This document shows, in pieces, positions 1 to 8,085 of a DNA stretch of 64,000 nucleotides. The DNA comes from JAZDGX01 sp964482205 (GTDB taxonomy: Bacteria; Eisenbacteria; RBG-16-71-46; CAIMUX01; WJJG01): assembly GCA_964482205.1 (NCBI GenBank), contig CAYZWI010000010.1, positions 83,722 to 147,721 on the forward strand, read 5' to 3'. The notes under the pieces were generated by a model that did not search any database, was not told where the DNA came from, and saw only the letters and a program-made list of their open reading frames with translations. Numbering within the stretch: the first letter of the stretch is position 1; every line of letters starts with the position of its first letter. A program made the translations under genes and the position numbers.

Positions 1-207
1 ACCCGCTGGCGCACGCTTCCGAGCGACCGCGAGTGGTGCGCGATCGAGCTCAACCGGGAGGCCGGTTTCGAGCCGTGCTGGGCCCTGAGCTGTAACGGCG
101 AGATCTGGGCGTTGAGCGATCCGCCGCAGTACGTGGCCACCTTCGCGTCGCCGCCGACCGCAGCGCAACCGACATGCTGGGGATGGGTGAAGGGCAAGTT
201 TCAGTAG
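1..207 (+). CDS. C-terminal fragment of unknown protein
   Basis: The first 69 codons of the window are open in frame 1 and end at a TAG at 205-207; the start lies outside. The visible 68 residues are rich in Trp and Cys (WCAIEL, PCWALSCNGEIWAL, CWGWVKGKFQ) and have no membrane segment. I do not recognise the family. The gene is convergent with the MscS gene that ends at 298, separated by about 90 bases without a clear hairpin. It could be the end of an enzyme or of a beta-rich exported protein; nothing seen decides this. Confidence 0.55.
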   Translation, partial: TRWRTLPSDREWCAIELNREAGFEPCWALSCNGEIWALSDPPQYVATFASPPTAAQPTCWGWVKGKFQ

Positions 208-297
208 CCTGCGCACGCTCGAGCAAGCGCGATGCGACTGCGCCTATCTCAGGGATGAAGATGCCGCCGCATTCTCTCAGCGGGAACACGCGTCTCT

Positions 298-1890
298 CTA
301 TTCAGGATGGACGTCCACGCGAAATGCCGGTGGGCGCCGCTTCGGACGCCGCTCTTCCGGGATGGAACTGGTGTTGCCGTCCCGAAGAGCGAAGTAGCTC
401 GGCGACATGATCTCGATGCCGGCCTCGTTGAAGGTGTCCTGGATGCTGGCGTGCAACGTGCTGTAGATCTTTGGAATTGTCGCCGCCGTTGCGGGATCGA
501 TGGAGACATTGATCTGGTATTCGACGGTCCAATCGTTCAGGGCCTGCTGCAGGACCCACGGTGCGGGGCTCGTAAGCACACCGTCCGTCCGCGCCGCGGC
601 GGCGAGCAGCAAGTCGTGAACCTGTCTCCAAGGCACGTCATAGCCGATGGTGACGGAGGAATAGAGCGTGAGAGCATGTCCCTCGCGGCTTCCGAGCGAA
701 TAGTTGGTGATGTTCCCATTGACCACGACCGAATTCGCCAGCGTAACGTATTCGTTCTTGATCGTGCGGATGCGGGTGGAAAGCATGCCGAGGTTCACGA
801 CCGTTCCGAGGGTCTGGTTGAGGCGGACGAAGTCACCGGCTTTGAAGGATCGCGCATACATCAGGACCAGGCCGCTCATGGCCTGGCCCACGAGGCCGGT
901 GGAGCCGAGGGTAATCAGCAGGCCCGCGAACACGCTGATGCCTTTGAAGGCGGCAGAGTGGCTGCCGGGCAGATACGGGTAGGCAAGGACGAGTGCGAAA
1001 AGCCAGATGAGGGCGGTGACGATGCGTCGGGTCGGGGACGCGGTGTCGGCGTGAACCCAAGGGAGCACGACTCGCCCCTGCTCGGCGGCCAGGAAGATGG
1101 ACTGCACGAGCCGCGCGACAAAGCGTGTGGCGATGAAGATCACAGCGGCCGTGATCAGGTCCGGGATGTAATCCAGCGCGGACTTGCCGAGCCGCCCCAC
1201 CGTGTGGACCAAGTAGAATCCGAGCGCCTCTCCCCACGGCCTCGTCCAAGGGAAACGGGTCAAGACGAAGGTCAGATACCCATAGCCGGCACCGAGTCCG
1301 GCAAGCCAAGCCGTCGCCGTCGCAAGGAAGCGCCCTGCGCGCGCCAAGTGCTCTGGATGTAGTAGGGTCAATCCGCGGATGCCAAGGCGAGGAGCGGCCC
1401 ATTTCGCCCATCGCTCCACTTTTCGAATCAGCCACCGCTTCCCGCTTGCCAGGCCCTTCCAGAAGAGGGCTATTCCGGCGGTGGCGAGAAGAGAGAGAAC
1501 CAAGCCCCGCAGGAGACTCCGCAGGTTTCGAGATTCTTCGATCTCGGCGATGGCAGTGCGAAGCCGCTGCGCAGTCGCGGTCGCCTCATCGGCCACCGAA
1601 CCACCGCCCGTCGTATCCACATCGCCCGGGGCCACGACGAAGACGGCTCGCTTCCCGACCAGCACCAAGACCCCTTCCTGAGCGGGCCGGGTCGTTACCT
1701 CAGGGGACTCTGACTTGGCGGCTTCGCGGATCCGGCGGAGAGCCGCGTTGAGCCGCTCTTGGGGCCCCGCGGCCCCGACGGGGGTCCTGAAGACGGCGAT
1801 CTTCCTGTTCTGCAATTCCAGGAGGGCCGTATCCGGCGTATCCGGCGAAGCAGCCGCCAGCGTCGTGAGGAGCAACGCGATCGCGAGCAT
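298..1890 (-). CDS. MscS-family mechanosensitive channel with N-terminal exported domain
   Basis: Predicted small-conductance mechanosensitive channel of 530 residues in the inner membrane, releasing solutes on hypo-osmotic shock. A signal-peptide-like leader (residues 1-14) precedes a periplasmic region of about 110 residues; several hydrophobic segments follow, then the MscS pore helix and beta domain (GLLITLGSTGLVGQAMSGL, then FKAGDFVRLNQTLGTV, about 315-360) and the alpha/beta vestibule ending in GIEIMSPSYF. This is longer than the minimal 286-residue E. coli MscS and resembles the larger YnaI/YbdG-type architecture. The ATG has GGAG seven bases upstream. It is the last gene of the minus-strand cluster, 63 bases after the B12-binding gene, so probably in the same transcript. 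The ending of family features in IEIMSPSY makes the family call firm; the gating stimulus is not known. Confidence 0.9.
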   Translation of the reverse strand: MLAIALLLTTLAAASPDTPDTALLELQNRKIAVFRTPVGAAGPQERLNAALRRIREAAKSESPEVTTRPAQEGVLVLVGKRAVFVVAPGDVDTTGGGSVADEATATAQRLRTAIAEIEESRNLRSLLRGLVLSLLATAGIALFWKGLASGKRWLIRKVERWAKWAAPRLGIRGLTLLHPEHLARAGRFLATATAWLAGLGAGYGYLTFVLTRFPWTRPWGEALGFYLVHTVGRLGKSALDYIPDLITAAVIFIATRFVARLVQSIFLAAEQGRVVLPWVHADTASPTRRIVTALIWLFALVLAYPYLPGSHSAAFKGISVFAGLLITLGSTGLVGQAMSGLVLMYARSFKAGDFVRLNQTLGTVVNLGMLSTRIRTIKNEYVTLANSVVVNGNITNYSLGSREGHALTLYSSVTIGYDVPWRQVHDLLLAAAARTDGVLTSPAPWVLQQALNDWTVEYQINVSIDPATAATIPKIYSTLHASIQDTFNEAGIEIMSPSYFALRDGNTSSIPEERRPKRRPPAFRVDVHPE

Positions 1891-1953
1891 GCTCTGTCTC
1901 CATGGTGTGCGTAGGAAACGTCCAGGTCGGCGCCTCTACCCGGGGCGCGGGCG

Positions 1954-3597
1954 TCAGATGCCAGTAACATCGACACCCAGGAGGCGCAGCCGATCGCGCT
2001 CGGAGATCGGCTTGCGGCTCGCAATATCGATCGCCTCCCACCCACCGCACACACACGCGGTGACGACGCCGCCGCGCAATCCAGGGTGCCCGCGAAAGTG
2101 CGGCGTGTCCAGCAATCCCTGCCGGATCGCCGCCGTTAGGATGGCGGCATCCGCCAAGGGATCCGGGTGGCTCGGGGCCAGTCGGCGAATCCCTCCCAGC
2201 AGTACTCGAGCTTCCGACACGAGGTGCGCCTTGCGCGCGCGGACGGAGGGATCGCAGCTCGCATCGGGGGCGCCTTGAAGACAGAGTTGCAGAGCGCCGC
2301 GGGCGATCCGGCAGCTTTCGATCAACACGTCGGGATCCACGACGCGGGTCGCTTCACTGAATCCGACGACGTGCAGGATGTGCGGTTGGAGCGCCATCGA
2401 AAAGGCCGTCGAAGCGGCCATGTGGCCCTTCGCCTCGGCCGGGACAGACGGCATGCTGGTGATGCCGGCCCGGACTTCTCTGAACGTCATGAAACGCTCA
2501 TCCTCCAACTCGCGGATCAGCTCGAGCTTGGCGAGCATTTTGGCCAGGTCCATGGCGGGCGCGGTCGATGGAGGCGTGTTGTGCATCATCTGGATCACAT
2601 AGTGACGCACGCCTTGGGTCTTCGCGTTGTAGGCGGCGAGGAACGCTGTGGCCACGGCGAGAGCGTCGTGGGCATCACGCAGACTCCACTGGTGGGATTC
2701 GTTCACCTCGACCGGGACTTGACGCTCGGCGTAAAAACGCATCGTCGCCTGCTTCTCTTGGATTGCTGCGGGTAGTGGAACCGTGCTGCGCCCGTCCATC
2801 TCACTGTACCAGCAGAGCGGGATCGCCCCCCACGCGATGTGGATCGTCTCGAGACTCATCTCGGCCCAGCGCAGCAGGTCGCGAGTGCCGCTGTAGCAGC
2901 GCACCAAGGGGAAGTTTCCGCAGCGGGTCGCGGCATAGATTGCGGATAGATCCTCGGGGCGGCGAAGCGGCACGCCGCCGGCACCATGCTGCTGCGGATC
3001 CATTTCGGTGGGGCGAAAGAAGTGCTCCTGGGCGTTTTGGTCCGGGCCGATCGACAGGACGTCGAGAACACCCGATTGAGCGATGTGCCGTGCCCCAGCG
3101 ATCGTGCGTGCCAGGTCCGGTTCCCCGTAATGGTGCCGCAGCAAGGGCATCGGAAAGGAAGCCGCAATGCGGTCGACCAGATTCCCCGGGTGATCTGCCC
3201 TGGGCGTTGGCGAGCCACGGCCGCGGATGTACGCCTCGACCTCGTCGGCGCTTTCGGAACCGTCGAACACCCGCTCGAAGAGCCCACATTCACGTGCCCG
3301 TGCCGCCACGGGCGCCGTTCCTCCGAAGACCCAGCGGGGTCGTGGCTCGGCCAGATGCGCGGAGCCCTCTTGCAGGGTCGCGAAGAGAGGCGGTGCGTCC
3401 TCCGGAGTGAGGCGGTAGGAGACGGCCACCAGATCGGGTTTTTCGCGCGACACTTCGGCGAGCAGTGCGGCCACGGAGACCGCCGGTCCGAGCATGACCG
3501 TCTGCCAGCCGTGCCGCTCGCAGAGCCGCAGAAAGTGGTCGACCCCGGCGACGTGGACGCAGGGGCTGAGCGCGGCGCCCAGGACCTTGCCTCTCAC
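1954..3597 (-). CDS. Cobalamin-binding, mutase-E-like fusion protein
   Basis: A 547-residue cytosolic protein. Residues 1-130 look like a B12-binding Rossmann domain: SPCVHVAGVDHF supplies the HxxG part of the DxHxxG motif, followed by a VAVSYRL strand and the VFGG turn. The rest (about 150-547) is an alpha/beta-barrel-like region resembling the catalytic subunits of B12 mutases (glutamate-mutase-E-like), including GPDQNAQEHFF and a long helical C-terminus. The acidic residue of DxHxxG is Cys here. The GTG start overlaps the stop of the upstream dehydrogenase in a GTGA, so the two are translationally coupled; longer in-frame starts would run back into that gene and were rejected. The substrate is unknown. 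Pairing with an opine-dehydrogenase-like enzyme suggests an amino-acid or diamino-acid carbon-skeleton reaction, which is inference. Confidence 0.75.
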   Translation of the reverse strand: MRGKVLGAALSPCVHVAGVDHFLRLCERHGWQTVMLGPAVSVAALLAEVSREKPDLVAVSYRLTPEDAPPLFATLQEGSAHLAEPRPRWVFGGTAPVAARARECGLFERVFDGSESADEVEAYIRGRGSPTPRADHPGNLVDRIAASFPMPLLRHHYGEPDLARTIAGARHIAQSGVLDVLSIGPDQNAQEHFFRPTEMDPQQHGAGGVPLRRPEDLSAIYAATRCGNFPLVRCYSGTRDLLRWAEMSLETIHIAWGAIPLCWYSEMDGRSTVPLPAAIQEKQATMRFYAERQVPVEVNESHQWSLRDAHDALAVATAFLAAYNAKTQGVRHYVIQMMHNTPPSTAPAMDLAKMLAKLELIRELEDERFMTFREVRAGITSMPSVPAEAKGHMAASTAFSMALQPHILHVVGFSEATRVVDPDVLIESCRIARGALQLCLQGAPDASCDPSVRARKAHLVSEARVLLGGIRRLAPSHPDPLADAAILTAAIRQGLLDTPHFRGHPGLRGGVVTACVCGGWEAIDIASRKPISERDRLRLLGVDVTGI

Positions 3598-4694
3598 GAC
3601 TCGTGCTCCCCGATTGCCAGCAGGCGGAGCTGCTTCAGGTCGTAGTCGGCGATGCCCAACCGCTCGACGGTGCGCCCGTGGCCTCGGTAGTCTGTTTCGT
3701 GCATGGTTGAGGCGAGGGTGATGAGGGACTCCATCAAGGGCACGCTGACTCCGAACATCCGTCCGATCGAGCTCATCGGAACGAGGCTGCAGGGGATGTC
3801 TTCCGTGATGTAGCGCATCTCTGTCCGGTGTGGAGCGATGATCCCGCGATAACCCGGGTTCGCTCGCATTGCCTCCCGCAGGTCCCGTCCGACCGCGTCG
3901 TAGGCGTAGTACAACCACTCGCGTGCGGTCGTGGCGTGGAAGCCCAGAGCGCCGGCGACCGCGACTCGCTCCGTGTCGAGCGCTTCCAATACCCGGCCGA
4001 CGGACGGCGTGGCCCCCTGATAATAGAATTCGAAATCCTGTGGATCTTCCACCCACCCCGCATTCAACATCATGATCGCCGGGTGGAAGACAGCTCCGAC
4101 GTTGTTGAAGCTCGTCTTGAACACGTTATCGCCTGGGACGAATTGGGGATAGGCTTGATGGACGATCTTGAGGCAATCCGGGATGCAGTGAGCGCGGAGA
4201 GTGGCAAGGGGAATCGAGTTCTTGGTGGCGAAGATCCGAGCCTGCGCCGGGCCAGTGACGCGACTTGCGTAGAGGAATGTCTGGGTCTCCGCGACTCGGA
4301 TGTCCAGCGTGCACCCCGTGCGGCGAAGAGTCTGATGGAAGGCGATGGCGCCGAACGTGCGCCCCGGGTTGAGCACCACGATTTGGTTTGCCTTCAAGTG
4401 TGGAGCGCAAGCCTCCGCGATGTACTCGTGGGCCGTGGCCGGAACCACGACCATGATCACATCCGCGCCGTCCAACGCCTCGCCGGCGTCACTGGTGGCC
4501 AAGACGATCGGACCGAAGCCGTTGATGTGCTCGCCGGCTAGGTCGATTCCGCCGCGGGCCTGAACCGGTTCGAGCCGGGATGCACTCCGATTGAAGAGAC
4601 GCGTCTCGAAGCCCATGAGGCCGAGGTGTCCGGCCATCGCCATCCCGCCGTGTCCGGCTCCCATGACGCAAAAGACTGGCCGTTCCTCGCTCAT
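3594..4694 (-). CDS. NAD/NADP octopine/nopaline (opine) dehydrogenase-like enzyme
   Basis: A 366-residue cytosolic oxidoreductase. The N-terminus carries a dinucleotide-binding turn GAGHGGMAMAG (about residues 12-22), followed by a Rossmann region with DVIMVVVPATAH and VVLNPGRTFGAI; the C-terminal half (NNVGAVFHPAIMMLNAGW onward) matches the all-helical opine dehydrogenase substrate domain. The family reduces imines formed between an amino acid and a keto acid, or works in reverse; the substrate here cannot be read. The ATG overlaps the stop of the upstream MscS gene as ATGA, and its own TGA overlaps the GTG of the B12-binding gene, making a tightly coupled trio. An alternative would be a 2,4-diaminopentanoate-dehydrogenase-like role beside the mutase-like protein, but that enzyme family looks different. 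Confidence 0.82.
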   Translation of the reverse strand: MSEERPVFCVMGAGHGGMAMAGHLGLMGFETRLFNRSASRLEPVQARGGIDLAGEHINGFGPIVLATSDAGEALDGADVIMVVVPATAHEYIAEACAPHLKANQIVVLNPGRTFGAIAFHQTLRRTGCTLDIRVAETQTFLYASRVTGPAQARIFATKNSIPLATLRAHCIPDCLKIVHQAYPQFVPGDNVFKTSFNNVGAVFHPAIMMLNAGWVEDPQDFEFYYQGATPSVGRVLEALDTERVAVAGALGFHATTAREWLYYAYDAVGRDLREAMRANPGYRGIIAPHRTEMRYITEDIPCSLVPMSSIGRMFGVSVPLMESLITLASTMHETDYRGHGRTVERLGIADYDLKQLRLLAIGEHES

Positions 4695-5806
4695 CGTACC
4701 TCCGTTGTTTCTCCAGAACTGTGCGGCGGAGCCGGGTCCGCGCGCGTGATGTCCTTCCCAGCGCCTGTCTGCACGGACGGCGGTGTGCCATGGCCATGAA
4801 GCACGCGCTGTGGAAACGGGATCTCAATGCCTTCTCTATCGAAGCGCGACTTCAGGCGTTTGATGAACTCGTGCGTGACGGGGAAACGATCCGCGAACTC
4901 CTTCACCCGAAGGACGGCGGAAAAGTTGATCGATGAGTCGCCGAAGGTGTGGTAGCGGACTACGGGTTCGAATTCCGCCACGCCTCCCTTGGTGTCCTTT
5001 AATACCTCCCGGCCCACCTCGCGCACGACTCGCTCGACGTGCTCCAGGTCGGAACTGTAGGACACCCCGACTTGGACCAGCGTGGACTGCTCCGGCTCGG
5101 GAAGGTCGTAGTTGGTGACGATCATCTCGGCGATCCGCGCGTTGGGGACAATGACGATGTTGTTCGGGAACTCGCGGATGCGCGTCGTTCTCCAAGTGAT
5201 GTCGGCGACGAAGCCTTTGGGACCGGATTCCAGTTCCACGTAATCGCCCACCCGGATCGGCCGGGCCAAGGCGATATGGATTCCGGCGAAGAGGTTCGAG
5301 AGTGTGGGCTGCAGAGCGAGGGCGACGGCGATGGAGCCGATGCCCAGGGCCGTCAACAGCGGGGTGATGGATATGCCGAGGCTGCCTAGAACGAGCAGCC
5401 CCGCGAGACCGAAGATCGTCGTCCGTACGAGATTCTGGATCAGCGTCGTGGCAGCGACCGATTCGTTTGTCTCTTGGCCCAGGTGGCTGGTCAGCCGTGC
5501 CGCAAAGCCCGCTGCCGCGGCGGCGAGAGACAGGATGAAGACCAGCGAACACCCGCGCACGGCCAGGTTGAGGACCCGGTCCGACAACGGGGCGACGCGG
5601 GCCGCGATGGCTACGCCGACCAGGAGTACCCACAACGGAACATACCGCCGGACGGCGGCGAGCACCAGATCGTCCACTTGCGTCTTGGTGACGGCGAAGA
5701 GCTTGGCGAGGCGTCGGAGGACGAGAGCACGGGTGAGGTAACCGATGAGCAAGGATGCCAAGAGGATCGTTCCTGCCCAAAGCCACCGCGGGTCATCGGG
5801 AATCAT
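4691..5806 (-). CDS. MscS-family mechanosensitive channel
   Basis: Predicted inner-membrane MscS-type channel of 371 residues. It has about five hydrophobic segments in the first 190 residues, then the pore helix and upper beta domain (LGIGSIAVALALQPTLSNLFAG, IRVGDYVELESG) and the lower vestibule with VPNARIAEMIVTNY and GIEIPFPQR; a polar tail of about 40 residues ends the protein. The start at 5806 is chosen over one seven codons earlier because AAGGAGG lies eight bases before it. It overlaps the MarR gene by 14 bases and the downstream dehydrogenase by four (ATGA). This is the first of two MscS genes in the same cluster, enclosing two metabolic genes, an unusual layout for osmotic valves. 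Confidence 0.92.
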   Translation of the reverse strand: MIPDDPRWLWAGTILLASLLIGYLTRALVLRRLAKLFAVTKTQVDDLVLAAVRRYVPLWVLLVGVAIAARVAPLSDRVLNLAVRGCSLVFILSLAAAAAGFAARLTSHLGQETNESVAATTLIQNLVRTTIFGLAGLLVLGSLGISITPLLTALGIGSIAVALALQPTLSNLFAGIHIALARPIRVGDYVELESGPKGFVADITWRTTRIREFPNNIVIVPNARIAEMIVTNYDLPEPEQSTLVQVGVSYSSDLEHVERVVREVGREVLKDTKGGVAEFEPVVRYHTFGDSSINFSAVLRVKEFADRFPVTHEFIKRLKSRFDREGIEIPFPQRVLHGHGTPPSVQTGAGKDITRADPAPPHSSGETTEVR

Positions 5807-6317
5807 GGGGCGTGCCTCCTTGGGCACCGGTGCGTCGGTGCTGCCAGCGTGAGTCGGGTGAGGGCTGGCTCAGCGCTGCGGCGAGCTCCGCCAGCACTTC
5901 CTGTGCAGCGTTGAACTTGCTTCGGGGGATGCGGGCGATCGCGGGACGCAGGGCGCCCTCTACCGTTCCCGCATGGCGTGAGTTGATACGACGTCCACGC
6001 TCTGTAAGGTGGAACGCAGCGCGCCGGTGATCCTGGGTGTCCGCCGTCCGCCGGATCATGCGCTGGTGTTCCAGTCTGCGGAATACACCGGTCAGCGTGC
6101 TGGGGTGCACCTGCAAGGTCGCGGCGATTTCGCCCGCGGAGACACCGGGACAGCGGCCGATCAGTCGAATGACCAGGCGCTGCGGACCCGTGATGCCGAA
6201 GCGCGCCCGCATGTGCTTCGAGCGCACTTGAAGAGCATGGTCGAGCGCCCATAGCCGCTGCATGAAACCGAGGATGGTGCCGGGGGCCAAGGGTCTGTCG
6301 ATCTGGGATCGGAGCAT
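5793..6317 (-). CDS. MarR-family transcriptional regulator
   Basis: A 174-residue DNA-binding protein with the winged helix-turn-helix of the MarR family: GITGPQRLVIRLIGR, GVSAGEIAATLQVHPSTLTGV (recognition helix), RRLEHQRMIRRTADTQDHRR (wing) and a C-terminal dimer helix. The reading frame is open far upstream, but the ATG at 6317 has AAGGAG nine bases before it and puts the start just downstream of a good promoter. It is the first gene of the minus-strand cluster and overlaps the following MscS gene. A perfect inverted repeat sits in its promoter, so autoregulation, with control of the channel and metabolic genes, is likely. MarR proteins usually respond to small, often aromatic, ligands; the ligand here is unknown. 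Confidence 0.9.
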   Translation of the reverse strand: MLRSQIDRPLAPGTILGFMQRLWALDHALQVRSKHMRARFGITGPQRLVIRLIGRCPGVSAGEIAATLQVHPSTLTGVFRRLEHQRMIRRTADTQDHRRAAFHLTERGRRINSRHAGTVEGALRPAIARIPRSKFNAAQEVLAELAAALSQPSPDSRWQHRRTGAQGGTPHDSR

Positions 6318-6362
6318 GGCTAGGGACTCCTTGAAGATCGCTTGCGAGGCGTCTACACTTCC

Positions 6363-6391
6363 CTTATAGTTTGTACTCAAACTAATTGCAA
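6363..6391 (-). promoter_or_regulatory. Sigma-70 promoter of the MarR/MscS cluster
   Basis: On the minus strand the -35 box TTGCAA (6391-6386) and the -10 box TATAAG (6368-6363) are exactly 17 bases apart, and transcription would begin near 6356, about 40 bases before the MarR ATG. Confidence 0.75.
6367..6384. promoter_or_regulatory. Likely MarR operator (perfect inverted repeat)
   Basis: TAGTTTG and CAAACTA form a perfect 7-base inverted repeat around a 4-base centre. The repeat fills the spacer between the -35 and -10 boxes and touches the -10 box, so a bound dimer would block RNA polymerase. Its size and AT-rich arms fit MarR operators; binding is inferred from position. Confidence 0.7.
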
Positions 6392-6494
6392 GTACTTTCA
6401 GTGACATCGGGAACGATGGCAGCGTGCCTGAGTAGAGAGATGCTCGGCGCGAGGCCCTCAGGCTCGAGTCCCGTCCAAGATCAGGAGTCGTGGC

Positions 6495-7880
6495 ATGGCA
6501 GGGATTGCGGGCATTACGCGCCCTCATCAATCGGAACTGGTGCACACGATGCTCGCCCGCATCCACTATCGAGGACTTGCGGGCAGGGCTGTGGTGGAGA
6601 CTCCCGCAGCGACTCTGGGTGTGGTCTGGCCGAAGGTTCAGCCGCGCCCGCTGCGTCGGGGGCGCAACGGAGTGGCCCTCTGGGACGGGCGCTTCAACGG
6701 GCGGATCCGTTGCCTGATGCGCGACAGCCCGCTGGCGCTGGCCGCAGCGGATTCTCGTCGCGTGCAGTTGGCGCGGGACGCCTTGGGCGTGGCTCCTCTG
6801 TACTACGGCATGACGAGAGATGCCGTGGCCTTCGCCTCGGAAGCCAAGGCGTTGCTCGGCGTGGTGGACGTCGTGAGAGAGTTTCCGCCCGGGAACCGTT
6901 GGGATGGAATCCTGGGCTGGGAGAGATTCCACGAACTGGTGGCGACGCGGAGCTGTAGCCGGGCATCGGTGTCGCGGATCGCCGCGGAACTGAGACGCCG
7001 ATTGGAGTTGGCGGTTTGGAGCGTGGCCCACGGCCCCGAGATTGGGGCTTGGCTGTCCGGAGGGCTTGACTCGAGCGCGCTGGCGGCGCTGGCCCGCCCT
7101 TGGGTCACGCGCCTTCACACGTTTGCTGCGGGGCTGCCTCAGGCTCCCGATCTCGCCTTCGCGCGTGCGGCGGCATCCTTCATCGGATCGGAACACCACG
7201 AAGTGATCGTTACGCCCGATGAGCTGCCCGATCTGCTGCCTCTCGTGATCCGTCACCTGGAATCCTTCGACGCGCTGTTGGTGCGATCCTCGGTCATGAA
7301 CTACCGAGTCGCCGAACTGGCTTCGCAGTATGTCGGGGAGGTCTTTTCTGGAGAAGGTGGAGACGAGCTGTTTGCCGGTTACGAGTATCTCAAGAGGCTA
7401 CGTGGAGACGCGTTGGCTGAGGAGTTGGTCGACCTCACCGGACGATTGCACAACACCGCGTTGCAGCGTATCGACCGAAGCGCCGCGGCACACGGCATTG
7501 TCGCCCATGCGTCGTTTCTGCATCCGGCCGTCGTGTCCTACGCGCTGACGATTCCGCCGGAACTGAAGATCCACGGCGGCATCGAGAAATGGATCCTGCG
7601 CCAGGCGTTGGTCGGGAAACTGCCCGAGAGCGTTCTGCAGCGCCCCAAGGTGAAGTTCTGGGAAGGTGCAGGGGTGGGAGAGTTGCTTGCCGCCCATGCG
7701 GAGGCAAAGGTGAGCGACGCGGACTTCATCCGTGAGCGCCGGTTGGCCAACGGCTGGCAGCTCAACAGCAAGGAGGAGCTGCTCTACTACCGTGTCTTTC
7801 GGGAGCAGTTCGGAGATCTCCACAACTTGGAGTGGGTGGGGCGTACCAAGGGAGTGGCCCCGGATACGCTCCCGGAGTAG
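6495..7880 (+). CDS. Asparagine-synthetase-like protein without the glutaminase cysteine
   Basis: A 461-residue protein of the AsnB family. The C-terminal synthetase domain has the PP-loop SGGLDSS (about 188-194) and the second conserved loop FSGEGGDELFAGYEY (about 290-304), so adenylation of aspartate or a related acid is plausible. The N-terminal Ntn glutaminase domain begins MAGIAG rather than MCGIAG, so the catalytic Cys2 is Ala, and the domain is shortened to about 150 residues although RDALGVAPLYYG remains. It therefore probably uses free ammonia or another amine, or builds a different amide. The ATG is preceded by AGGAG. It is divergent from the MarR cluster and could share its control region (operator about 110 bases upstream). 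An alternative is a beta-lactam-synthetase-like role. Confidence 0.85.
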   Translation: MAGIAGITRPHQSELVHTMLARIHYRGLAGRAVVETPAATLGVVWPKVQPRPLRRGRNGVALWDGRFNGRIRCLMRDSPLALAAADSRRVQLARDALGVAPLYYGMTRDAVAFASEAKALLGVVDVVREFPPGNRWDGILGWERFHELVATRSCSRASVSRIAAELRRRLELAVWSVAHGPEIGAWLSGGLDSSALAALARPWVTRLHTFAAGLPQAPDLAFARAAASFIGSEHHEVIVTPDELPDLLPLVIRHLESFDALLVRSSVMNYRVAELASQYVGEVFSGEGGDELFAGYEYLKRLRGDALAEELVDLTGRLHNTALQRIDRSAAAHGIVAHASFLHPAVVSYALTIPPELKIHGGIEKWILRQALVGKLPESVLQRPKVKFWEGAGVGELLAAHAEAKVSDADFIRERRLANGWQLNSKEELLYYRVFREQFGDLHNLEWVGRTKGVAPDTLPE

Positions 7881-8085
7881 CCGGTCGCTCCGGGCAGCCG
7901 CGACGGCGGCGGTACGATCCTGTGGCGTTGCGCGGCGAGCAGGCGGTCGGAACTCTCGGGACCGGGTGCGGTCAGTGGCGGCCTGCTTGCGGAAGATGAA
8001 CCCTGCGCCGCGCGTGTCGAGTGTCTCACGAATGTTGGCAGAGAGAGTCCACCGAGAGCGCGGCCGCGTGGAGATTCTCCTCGCC

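Noticed and set aside
4960..4975. tRNA T-loop-like GGTTCGAATTCC
   Set aside because: It is inside the MscS coding sequence and no cloverleaf can be drawn around it.
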